Source: Arthrobacter sp. CAN_C5 (lineage in GTDB: Bacteria > Actinomycetota > Actinomycetes > Actinomycetales > Micrococcaceae). Taken from it: 64,000 bases of DNA. The stretch covers positions 2,914,001 to 2,978,000 of the forward strand of contig NZ_JAGGMZ010000001.1 in the NCBI RefSeq assembly GCF_017875735.1. The letters run 5' to 3'. The notes under the pieces were generated by a model. The model made no database searches. It was not told the DNA's origin and saw only the letters and a program-made list of their open reading frames with translations. The position numbers were made by a program, and so were the translations under genes. Each line of letters starts with the position of its first letter. Within the stretch, counting starts at the first letter, position 1. Below are positions 57,030-64,000 of the stretch, in pieces.

Positions 57030-58247
57030 GTGTCGTTGCTGCAGGCCGCCGTCGTCCCGTTGATTTTCACCGCGGTGGTCAGCTCCATCAGCAACCTCCG
57101 CGCGGTGCACAACGCCGCGCGGCTCGCCGGACAGACCCTGCTCTGGTTCGGGATCACGGCTCTGATCGCCGTCGTCATCGGGATGGGCCTCGGTTCCCTC
57201 TTCCAGCCGGGCGCGGGAACCGGTGCCACCCCTCCCGAGGAGTACTCGGGCCGGACCGGGAGCTGGTGGGCGTTCCTGACGGGCCTCATCCCCGCCAACT
57301 TCCTCGGTCTGCGCGCGGCGACCTCCGCTGGCGAGTCGGGTGACCTGACCACGGCGCTGAGCTTCAACGTACTCCAGGTGCTGGTGGTCGCGGTCGCCGT
57401 CGGCATTGCCGCCCTCAAGGTCGGCAAGCCTGCAGAACCGTTCCTGAACTTCACCGCCTCAGCGCTGGCCGTCATCCAGAAGGTGCTGTGGTGGATCATC
57501 CGCATTGCCCCGATCGGGACCGTCGGGCTGATCGGCAACGCCGTTGCGGTTTACGGCTGGGACACTATCGGCTCGTTGGGCAAGTTCACGCTGGCCATCT
57601 ATCTGGGACTGGCCCTGGTCATGTTGGTCGTGTACCCGGTCCTGATCCGGGCCCACGGTTTGTCGGTGCGGCAGTATTTCTCCGGGGCGTGGCCTGCCAT
57701 CCAGTTGGCGTTCGTCTCGCGCTCCTCAATTGGCACCCTGCCCCTGACGCAGCGGGTCACCGAGCGGAACCTGGGCGTTCCCCGCGCCTACGCCTCGTTC
57801 GCGGTTCCGCTGGGCGCCACCACCAAAATGGACGGCTGCGCCGCGATCTACCCTGCCATTGCTGCCCTCTTCGTTGCCCAGTTCTTCGGGATCGACCTGA
57901 GCCTGACGCAGTACCTGCTGATTGCACTTGTCTCGGTCCTCGGTTCCGCGGCCACGGCAGGGACCACCGGCGCTGTCGTGATGCTCACGCTGACCCTTTC
58001 CACTCTCGGGCTGCCGCTGGCAGGTGTGGGCTTGCTGCTCGCCGTCGACCCAATCCTCGACATGGGCCGAACCGCCCTGAACGTGGCTGGCCAGGCGCTC
58101 ATCCCCACGATCGTCGCCAAGCGCGAGGGCATCCTGGACGCCGACCTGTACAACGCACCCCGCACCGGCGACCCGTTCGCCGATGACTCCCCCGCCGCCG
58201 AAACGGGATCTGCCAACACACCACAGCTGGCCGACGCCCGCGGCTAG
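57030..58247 (+). CDS. dicarboxylate/amino-acid:cation symporter (DAACS), 5' end uncertain
   Basis: SDF-family secondary transporter. From the only in-frame start, GTG 57030, 405 aa; family-like sequence in the same frame begins earlier (about 56897, reading LNSAALVVGLGLGLLAKYTG as helix 1), but no ATG, GTG or TTG occurs between the in-frame TAA at 56844 and 57030. VPLIFTAVVSSISNL, SRSSIGTLPLT (serine-rich reentrant loop) and LGATTKMDGCAAIYPA (usual N-M-D-G altered to K-M-D-G) are visible. Either the start is non-standard, or the gene is 5'-damaged. Substrate likely glutamate, aspartate or C4-dicarboxylates. Confidence 0.8.
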   Translation: MSLLQAAVVPLIFTAVVSSISNLRAVHNAARLAGQTLLWFGITALIAVVIGMGLGSLFQPGAGTGATPPEEYSGRTGSWWAFLTGLIPANFLGLRAATSAGESGDLTTALSFNVLQVLVVAVAVGIAALKVGKPAEPFLNFTASALAVIQKVLWWIIRIAPIGTVGLIGNAVAVYGWDTIGSLGKFTLAIYLGLALVMLVVYPVLIRAHGLSVRQYFSGAWPAIQLAFVSRSSIGTLPLTQRVTERNLGVPRAYASFAVPLGATTKMDGCAAIYPAIAALFVAQFFGIDLSLTQYLLIALVSVLGSAATAGTTGAVVMLTLTLSTLGLPLAGVGLLLAVDPILDMGRTALNVAGQALIPTIVAKREGILDADLYNAPRTGDPFADDSPAAETGSANTPQLADARG

Positions 58248-58259
58248 CTCGCGCACGTC

Positions 58260-58287
58260 GGGGCACCACGGTTCACCGTGGTGCCCC
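58260..58287 (+). terminator. hairpin after the symporter gene
   Basis: GGGGCACCACGG (58260-58271) and CCGTGGTGCCCC (58276-58287): perfect 12-bp stem with TTCA loop, 13 bases after the stop. No T-run, but strong position and stability for a terminator before maf. Confidence 0.65.
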
Positions 58288-58307
58288 CGGCGTGCCTAAG
58301 CTGAAGT

Positions 58308-58934
58308 ATGACGTCCCACCTGATCCTCGCCTCCGCCTCTCCCGCCCGCACCAAGGTCCTGTCCGATGCGGGCATCCGCCACTCGGTGCTGGTCTCCGAC
58401 GTTGACGAGGAAGCGGTCGCCGCACGGTACGGGCCCCTCGATGCGTTTGACACCTCCCTCCTCCTTGCCCGCGCCAAGGCAGAGGCGGTCGCCGCGGTGG
58501 ACGGCTCGGAGGGGGCGCTGGTGATCGGCTGCGACTCGATCTTCGAGTTCGAGGGCGCTGCCCACGGCAAACCGTGGGAACCCGATATCGCGCGTGCCCG
58601 GATCCGCCGGATGAGCGGCTCGTTTGGCGTGCTGCACACCGGCCACTGGCTGGTGGATACCCGTGATCCCTCCGACGGCGGATCCGGCGCCACGGTGGGT
58701 GCGGTGGCCTCCGCCTCGGTGCACTTCGCCCAACTGTCCGACGACGAGATCGACGCCTATGTGGCCACCGGCGAACCGCTCCAGGTCGCCGGGTCATTCA
58801 CGATCGACGGGCTGGGCGGGGCGTTCATCACCCGGGTCGACGGCGATCCGCACGCCGTCATCGGGCTGAGCGTCTCGACTCTGCGCGGGTTGCTGGCCTC
58901 GGCAAACCTCACCGTGATGGACTTCTGGACCTAG
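58308..58934 (+). CDS. maf: Maf-family nucleotide pyrophosphatase
   Basis: 208 aa. LILASASPARTKVLSDAGI (residues 5-23) is the Maf signature; LVIGCDSIFEFEG carries the catalytic Asp and GSFTIDGLGGAFITRVDGD the C-terminal block. Hydrolyses non-canonical or modified nucleoside triphosphates (dTTP/UTP type in many members). It lies between carboxylase genes, as often in actinobacteria. Confidence 0.93.
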   Translation: MTSHLILASASPARTKVLSDAGIRHSVLVSDVDEEAVAARYGPLDAFDTSLLLARAKAEAVAAVDGSEGALVIGCDSIFEFEGAAHGKPWEPDIARARIRRMSGSFGVLHTGHWLVDTRDPSDGGSGATVGAVASASVHFAQLSDDEIDAYVATGEPLQVAGSFTIDGLGGAFITRVDGDPHAVIGLSVSTLRGLLASANLTVMDFWT

Positions 58935-58988
58935 TCCGCACCTTCGCCGGCTGATCTTCACCTGGCGACGCGTCCGGTCAGGATTCCG

Positions 58989-59007
58989 TTTGTAGCATCC
59001 CTACAAA
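58989..59007. promoter_or_regulatory. TGTAG-N5-CTACA operator candidate upstream of the carboxylase alpha gene
   Basis: TTTGTAG (58989-58995) and CTACAAA (59001-59007) around CATCC form a 19-bp dyad about 98 bases before the alpha-subunit start. Core TGTAG-N5-CTACA matches the site at 49425-49439. Confidence 0.6.
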
Positions 59008-59104
59008 GAATGAGCCCGCCACACGCGCTATCCGCATGGATTATGGGCATAAACGACAATATGGCGCTAGGCTCCGAACAGAAACGAAGGAGCCAGACCA
59101 CACC

Positions 59105-60901
59105 ATGAGCGAGTCCCTTTCCGCTGCTGCACACCCCGTCACCAAGGTCCTGATCGCCAATCGCGGTGAGATTGCCGTGCGCATCATCCGCGCTGCCCGC
59201 GACGAGGGCCTCGCGTCGGTTGCCGTCTACGCCGACCCCGACCGGGACGCGTTGCACGTCCGGCTGGCCGACGAGGCCTATGGTCTCGGTGGCAGCACCG
59301 CCGCCGACTCCTACCTGGTGATGGACCGCATCCTGGAAGCGGCCCAGCGCAGCGGCGCGGACGCTATCCACCCGGGCTACGGCTTCCTGTCCGAGAACGC
59401 CGATTTTGCCCGCAAGGTCATGGAGGCGGGGATCACCTGGATCGGCCCGTCGCCGGAGGCCATCTCCCAACTCGGTGACAAGGTCAAGGCCCGCCACATT
59501 GCCGAGAGGGTGGGCGCACCCCTGGTCCCCGGCACGAAGGACCCGGTTGCCTCAGTCCGCGAGGTCCAGGACTTCGCCGACGAGTTCGGGCTTCCCCTCG
59601 CCATCAAGGCCGCCTTCGGCGGCGGTGGCCGTGGCATCAAGGTGGTGCGGGACGCAGCCGACATCCCCGAGGCCTACGACTCAGCGGTCCGCGAAGCCAC
59701 TGCCGCATTCGGACGGGGCGAGTGCTTCGTCGAACGGTTCCTCGATGCACCCCGCCACGTCGAGACCCAGTGTCTCGCCGACGCGCACGGGAACGTCGTC
59801 GTCGTCTCCACCCGCGACTGCTCGCTGCAGCGCCGCAACCAGAAACTGGTCGAGGAAGCGCCGGCGCCTTTCCTCAGCGAGGACCAGAACCGCCGGCTCT
59901 ACGAGGCGTCGAAGGCCATCCTTCAAGAGGCCGGCTACCAGGGCGCCGGAACGTGCGAGTTCCTGGTAGGTCAGGACGGGACCATCTCGTTCCTGGAAGT
60001 GAACACCCGGCTGCAGGTCGAGCACCCGGTCTCCGAGGAGGTCACCGGCATCGACCTGGTCCGGGAGCAGTTCCGCCTCGCCCGCGGCGAAGCCCTCGGC
60101 TACAGCGACCCGATCGTCCGCGGCCATTCCTTTGAGTTCCGGATCAACGGCGAGGATGCCGGCCGGAACTTCATGCCCGCCCCCGGCACCGTCCAGACAC
60201 TTACCCTCCCCACCGGACCCGGCATCCGGGTCGATTCAGGGATCGAAGCCGGCGAAGTGATTGGCGGGAACTTCGACTCAATGCTGGCCAAGCTCATCGT
60301 CACTGGCGCCACCCGCACCCAGGCACTGCAACGCGCCCGGCGTGCCCTCGCTGAGATGCGCGTCATCGGGATGCCGACGGTCCTGCCGTTCCACGCCGCC
60401 GTCGTCGCGGACCCCGCGTTCGCCCCGGCCGACGGACCGTTCACGGTCCACACCCGCTGGATCGAAACCGAGTTCACCAACACCATCGCGCCGTGGAGCC
60501 CGGCGGACGCGGCCGATTCAGCGTCCGACGACGACGGCGGCCGCCAGCGCATCACGGTTGAGGTAGCCGGCAAGCGGCTTGAAGTGGTCCTGCCCGCGGG
60601 CCTCGGCGGAACAGGCCGGCAGGCCACCACCGGCAAACCGAAGAAGGCGCTGCGGACACGAGGCGGGTCGACGGCTTCAGCCGACGGCGACGACCTCACC
60701 TCCCCCATGCAGGGCACCATCGTCAAGGTGGCAGTGGCCGACGGCGATCTCGTCTCCGAGGGGGACCTGATTGTGGTGCTGGAGGCAATGAAAATGGAAC
60801 AACCCCTGACCGCCCACAAGTCCGGCACCCTGTCCGGTCTCAGCGCTGCCCCGGGTGACACCGTGGCGGCCGGAGCCGTGATCGCCGCAATTTCCGACTA
60901 G
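59105..60901 (+). CDS. acyl-CoA carboxylase alpha subunit (biotin carboxylase + biotin carrier)
   Basis: 598 aa. Biotin carboxylase domain about 14-460: [45 protein letters not shown] (ATP loop), [19 protein letters not shown] variable linker and C-terminal carrier domain follow, with the biotin lysine in [11 protein letters not shown] about 35 residues from the end. Works with the beta and epsilon subunits encoded at 49.5-51.4 kb and with BirA at 48 kb to make malonyl- or methylmalonyl-CoA. ATG 59105 with GAAGGAG upstream; an earlier in-frame ATG at 59036 is unlikely. Confidence 0.96.
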   Translation: MSESLSAAAHPVTKVLIANRGEIAVRIIRAARDEGLASVAVYADPDRDALHVRLADEAYGLGGSTAADSYLVMDRILEAAQRSGADAIHPGYGFLSENADFARKVMEAGITWIGPSPEAISQLGDKVKARHIAERVGAPLVPGTKDPVASVREVQDFADEFGLPLAIKAAFGGGGRGIKVVRDAADIPEAYDSAVREATAAFGRGECFVERFLDAPRHVETQCLADAHGNVVVVSTRDCSLQRRNQKLVEEAPAPFLSEDQNRRLYEASKAILQEAGYQGAGTCEFLVGQDGTISFLEVNTRLQVEHPVSEEVTGIDLVREQFRLARGEALGYSDPIVRGHSFEFRINGEDAGRNFMPAPGTVQTLTLPTGPGIRVDSGIEAGEVIGGNFDSMLAKLIVTGATRTQALQRARRALAEMRVIGMPTVLPFHAAVVADPAFAPADGPFTVHTRWIETEFTNTIAPWSPADAADSASDDDGGRQRITVEVAGKRLEVVLPAGLGGTGRQATTGKPKKALRTRGGSTASADGDDLTSPMQGTIVKVAVADGDLVSEGDLIVVLEAMKMEQPLTAHKSGTLSGLSAAPGDTVAAGAVIAAISD

Positions 60902-60951
60902 GCACAGCACACCTGCTCTGCGGGGCCGGTCCTACCGTCCGGTTCCCAGGG

Positions 60952-61617
60952 CTACCCGTCGTCGTCGGCGTCCTCGCGTTGCTCCTGCTCCTTTTCGGCC
61001 TGCTCGAGCTGTTCCTTCTCTAGCTTTTCCTGCTCGCGCTGTTGTTTCTCCCGCTCCCGTTCAGCATCACGTTGCGCCTTGTCGCTGGCGGGATCGGCAT
61101 CCTCGCTGTCCTCGCCGGCGTCGTCGCCGCCGTCCCCATTCCCGCTGTCCTCGCCGTCGTCGTCCTGCGACGGCCCGGCAGGCGGGGTGGGTGTCTCAGC
61201 CGGGGTAGCAGGCAAGGGCGCCGGCGTGTTTGTGGTGGGCTCAGGAACAGGTGCAGGCTCGATGGGAGCGGTCTGGCCCACCTCGGCCGCGATGGCCAGG
61301 AGCAACTCGTCAATGGTCGACTGGATCTGGGTTGCCCGTTCGGCCGTGACGGTGCCCTGCCCCCGCGCCACGGTGACTTCCTGGCGAAGCTCGGTGGTGA
61401 GCTGGGTGGCGGCGACCTGATCGCCGGCGGCCGCCGCCGTGGCGATCTCCCGGACCGAGGCCTGGAAGCTCGCGGCCGCGTCCGAATCCAGCGCCGGCGC
61501 CCCACAGCCCGACAAGAGCAACGCGGCACCCAGGGAGGTCGCCACTGCCCACTGACGTTGCACCCGGCCAGCGTGGACCCGCTGGAGCCGCCTCCCCGGA
61601 GCCTGTGCCCGGCTCAT
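60952..61617 (-). CDS. putative lipoprotein with charged repetitive C-terminus
   Basis: 221 aa. An unusually long basic N-terminus precedes a hydrophobic stretch and lipobox LLLSGC (Cys about 38). Residues 40-120 look helical (SVREIATAAAAGDQVAATQL); 120-155 are Pro/Thr-rich; 155-185 Asp/Gly-rich; the tail is an Arg/Lys/Glu/Gln coiled-coil-like run. No family recognised. Its ATG overlaps the kinase stop, so it is coexpressed with that kinase and could be its extracellular sensor or substrate (inference). Confidence 0.8.
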   Translation of the reverse strand: MSRAQAPGRRLQRVHAGRVQRQWAVATSLGAALLLSGCGAPALDSDAAASFQASVREIATAAAAGDQVAATQLTTELRQEVTVARGQGTVTAERATQIQSTIDELLLAIAAEVGQTAPIEPAPVPEPTTNTPAPLPATPAETPTPPAGPSQDDDGEDSGNGDGGDDAGEDSEDADPASDKAQRDAEREREKQQREQEKLEKEQLEQAEKEQEQREDADDDG

Positions 61618-62900
61618 GGTTGCACCCGCTCGTAAAGTTCATTCAAAAGTTCGCCGGTGGTCCCCGGCACCGAGGGAAGCTCCTCCACCGGCGTCTGTCC
61701 GCCCGGGTTCATCCCGAGGATGGCGACGAAACCAAAGATCACCACGGCGACGACGGCGAGCACACCCACCAGCCAGGTCCGGCGCCGGCCGGGTCGGGAA
61801 GAGCCGGGTCGGGAAGAGCCGGGCTGGGATGAGCCGGGCCGGCCTTGCGAGGACGGGTTGCGGACGGACCGGCCACCGCGGGGCTCACCTGAGGCGCCGG
61901 CCTCCGCAGCGGTCGCGCGGGATTCGGCGGGCCGGACACTGGCTGCTGGTTGGGCCTCGGTGGCAGCCGGTCCTGTCGCGAGGACCGTGGTGGGCGCCGG
62001 TTGCCGGCCGGGTTCGTCCGGCAGGGAGAGCTGAAACTGCCTGGCCGCTGGAGTGTCCGCTCGGAGGACCTCGGTGCGGGGTAAAGGCTCCTTCCACTGG
62101 GCGAACTCGGCCGCGATGGCACCGGCGGTAGGCCTACCCTCGGGGTTGTCTGCGGTCATCCGTGACAGCAACGATTCCCAGGCCGGCCCGAGTTCAGCCG
62201 GAATTGCGGGCGACCGGTGCAGCCGGGCGACCGCGGCTTCCAGGCTCGTCCCGGGGTAGGCCCTGGCACCCGTGAGGCATTCCAGCAGGACCAGTCCGAG
62301 CGAGTAGATGTCGGTCGGGGTTCCGACCGTGCCGCCGCGCGCCTGTTCAGGACTCAGATAGGCGGCGGTGCCGACCGTCTGCCCCGTGGCGGTCTGCCGG
62401 GCGGCGTCGTAGAAGCGTGCGATACCGAAGTCGGTGAGCAGGTAGCCGAAGACTCCACTGTCCGGATCGGCTGCCCGGGTCAGGATGTTCGACGGTTTGA
62501 TGTCGCGGTGCAGGATGCCTCGCTGGTGGATGTACGCAAGTGTCCGGGCAACATCCCATCCGGCCAGGCGGACGGCGTCGGCCGGGAGCGCGCCGCCGGC
62601 GAGCATCGCGCCCAGGTCGGGGCCCTCGACGAGTTCCATCACCAGGTAGGTGGGACCGGATGACGTACTCGACGAATCCATATCCAGCACCCGCACCAGT
62701 CCCGGGTGGTGCAGGTCCGCGAGCAGCCGTGCCTCATCCGATCCGCGGGAGACGCCGTCGGCGACCCCCGGACGGAACAGCTTCACGGCCACATCCCGGC
62801 CGAGCCGGGTGTCCCGGGCATGGTAGACCTCGGCCATCCCGCCGACGCCGAGGACGCTGCCCAGAAGGTAGCGTCCGTCAGCCAGTGCTTGGGTACTCAT
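61614..62900 (-). CDS. membrane-anchored Hanks-type Ser/Thr protein kinase
   Basis: 428 aa from ATG 62900. Kinase domain residues 10-265: LGVGGMAEVYHARD (Gly loop), AVKLF (Lys), ILHRDIKPSNIL (catalytic loop), LTDFGIARF (metal Asp), GTAAYLSPEQARG. A Pro/Ala/Ser-rich linker with a GSSRP-type repeat follows, then one transmembrane helix (TWLVGVLAVVAVVIFGFVAIL) and a short outside tail of about 30 residues. No PASTA repeats, so ligand sensing probably needs a partner such as the overlapping lipoprotein. The phosphatase at 44.9 kb could oppose it. Confidence 0.94.
   Translation of the reverse strand: MSTQALADGRYLLGSVLGVGGMAEVYHARDTRLGRDVAVKLFRPGVADGVSRGSDEARLLADLHHPGLVRVLDMDSSSTSSGPTYLVMELVEGPDLGAMLAGGALPADAVRLAGWDVARTLAYIHQRGILHRDIKPSNILTRAADPDSGVFGYLLTDFGIARFYDAARQTATGQTVGTAAYLSPEQARGGTVGTPTDIYSLGLVLLECLTGARAYPGTSLEAAVARLHRSPAIPAELGPAWESLLSRMTADNPEGRPTAGAIAAEFAQWKEPLPRTEVLRADTPAARQFQLSLPDEPGRQPAPTTVLATGPAATEAQPAASVRPAESRATAAEAGASGEPRGGRSVRNPSSQGRPGSSQPGSSRPGSSRPGRRRTWLVGVLAVVAVVIFGFVAILGMNPGGQTPVEELPSVPGTTGELLNELYERVQP
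61791..61835. repeat. 15-bp tandem repeat inside the kinase gene
   Basis: Two identical 15-base units (61791-61805, 61806-61820) and one degenerate unit (61821-61835) encode the juxtamembrane PGSSR/PGSSQ repeats. Unit changes keep the frame, so linker length may vary between strains. Confidence 0.8.
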
Positions 62901-62976
62901 GCCGCCTCCGCTGGTTGATTTCCTGACCGATTCTACGTGGGAGCCTATTTCTCGCCACCGGACTTCCCCGGTCACG

Positions 62977-63012
62977 ACGACGGCGCCGCACCAACATGTG
63001 CCGCGCCGTCGT
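62977..63012 (-). terminator. hairpin downstream of the MFS gene
   Basis: Arms 62977-62991 and 62998-63012 pair over 15 bp with one mismatch and a 6-base loop, 15 bases past the MFS stop and before the kinase start. No T-run on the exit side. Confidence 0.6.
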
Positions 63013-63027
63013 GAAGGGGTGGAACGG

Positions 63028-64000
63028 TTACGCCACGTTGTTGTCGTAGTCGTGGTCGCGGGTTTCCCTGCTGAGCCAGAGTGCAACGAACGTGGCAACC
63101 GCCGCCGCACTGAGGTACAGGCCCACCAGGAATGTGCTGCCGTCCGCCAGTTGCCACAGGGCGATGGCGACAAACGATGCCGGAGCCGCGCCGATGACGC
63201 TTGACATGTTGTAGGCGACAGCCGAGCCGGTGTAGCGGACGTTGGCGGGGAACAGTTCCGGCAGGATCGCCGCCATCGGACCGAAGGTAAGACCCATCAG
63301 GATAAAGCCGATGATCAGCAGTGCCATCGCGCCGGTGGTGCCCGCACCGAATAGCGGGACCCAGGTGAACCCGAACAGCGCGATCCCGATGGTGGTGGCC
63401 ATCAGCATCTTCCGGCGGCCGAACTTCTCGGCGAGCGGACCGGAGACCAGGGTGAAGATGCCGAAGAACACCACACCGATGATGAGCATGATCAGGAAGT
63501 CACCGCGGGCAATGCCAAGTCCCGGCACGAAGGCCTCAGCGGCGGCGTCGTCGAACCCTCGTCCCGCAGCTTCAGCGGCCGTCCGTGCGTCCTCGACCGT
63601 AGCCGGGGTGGTGCCGAAGGTCAGCGTGAAGGCGGTCATCAGGTAGAACAGCACGTAGGTGGCGAACATAATGAACGTGCCGAGCAGCAGGGCACGCCAC
63701 TGGTGCTTGAAAACGCTGGCGAGGGGCAGTTTCACTACCTTGCCCTTGTCCTTGACCTGCTGGAAGGAGTGGCTTTCGATGAGTTTGAGCCTGACGTACA
63801 GCCCAACGATGACCAGCACGGCGCTGAGCAGGAACGGCACCCGCCAGCCCCAGGCCAGGAACTCCTCGTTGGTGAGGGTGGCGTTCAGGTAGACGAACAG
63901 CAGGTTCGCGAGGATAAAGCCGATCGGAGCACCCAACTGTGGGAACGTTCCGTAGACGGCGCGCTTGTTTTTCGGTGCGTTCTCGGTGGCGAGCAGTGCG
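63028..64000 (-). CDS. MFS transporter, MHS (ProP/ShiA-like) family, partial (5' end beyond window)
   Basis: The C-terminal 323 residues of a major facilitator protein; the start lies beyond the right edge. The visible part begins at ALLATENAPKNKRAVYG, the central loop of the metabolite:H+ symporter subfamily, then QLGAPIGFILANLLF, the loop domain SHSFQQVKDKGKVVKLPL and six or more helices, with GPLAEKFGRRKMLM as the second-half signature (D/E-x-x-GRR). The family imports betaine, proline, shikimate, citrate or 2-oxoglutarate; substrate not readable. Confidence 0.9.
   Translation of the reverse strand, partial: ALLATENAPKNKRAVYGTFPQLGAPIGFILANLLFVYLNATLTNEEFLAWGWRVPFLLSAVLVIVGLYVRLKLIESHSFQQVKDKGKVVKLPLASVFKHQWRALLLGTFIMFATYVLFYLMTAFTLTFGTTPATVEDARTAAEAAGRGFDDAAAEAFVPGLGIARGDFLIMLIIGVVFFGIFTLVSGPLAEKFGRRKMLMATTIGIALFGFTWVPLFGAGTTGAMALLIIGFILMGLTFGPMAAILPELFPANVRYTGSAVAYNMSSVIGAAPASFVAIALWQLADGSTFLVGLYLSAAAVATFVALWLSRETRDHDYDNNVA

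Overview
The window looks like chromosome of a high-GC Gram-positive bacterium, most likely Micrococcaceae (Arthrobacter-like). Pointers are the high GC, frequent GTG starts, ATGA/GTGA gene overlaps, a DUF222/HNH (13E12-type) protein, a DUF6297 permease, an Rv1264-type adenylate cyclase, and an acyl-CoA carboxylase locus with an epsilon subunit. No rRNA, tRNA, CRISPR, prophage or insertion sequence was recognised. The genus is an inference.

Left part (1-11.4 kb): histidine utilisation. An IclR-type regulator, hutU, an M20 amidohydrolase, hutF and hutI (cut by the left edge) read leftwards, divergently from hutH. With HutF present the route runs through N-formylglutamate, and the M20 enzyme sits where a HutG would be expected. 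Then come a siderophore-interacting reductase, a KhtTU-like K+/H+ antiporter pair and a methionine aminopeptidase.

11.5-21.9 kb holds two overlapping giant genes (2272 and 1208 aa) of unknown function, which fill 10.4 kb in an otherwise metabolic neighbourhood. The larger has an OmpA-C-like domain and a long hydrophobic beta-rich core; the smaller ends in Fn3-like modules. Neither shows a signal peptide. This is the best candidate for an undescribed system.

22-33 kb: a tdh-kbl-FAD oxidoreductase operon (threonine to glycine and perhaps onward), an aminoglycoside-phosphotransferase-like kinase next to a PP2C-like phosphatase, gatCAB, a DUF1349 protein and the DUF222/HNH protein. 33-40 kb is a mosaic of small genes: a membrane protein with a wHTH regulator, acetyltransferases (one broken by an 8-bp duplication and an apparent deletion), an ABC/DUF6297 exporter divergent from an ArsR-VOC pair, and a formate/nitrite channel. 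40-47.5 kb: DUF2087 protein, inositol-phosphatase-like enzyme, ligA, a VOC protein, a PstP-like phosphatase with an 8-bp tandem array at its stop codon, an adenylate cyclase and a PH-domain membrane protein.

47.5-61 kb is organised around acyl-CoA carboxylation: birA, an SDR enzyme, the beta and epsilon subunits, maf and the biotinylated alpha subunit. Between them lie an O-acyltransferase, a lipoprotein serpin, a DUF885 metalloprotease and a cation symporter with a damaged-looking 5' end. The beta and alpha genes share a palindrome (TGTAG-N5-CTACA) upstream, suggesting common control. The window ends with a lipoprotein, a membrane Ser/Thr kinase and a truncated MFS transporter. A 60-bp palindromic element occurs twice (27263-27322 and 56777-56836), each time just downstream of a stop codon.
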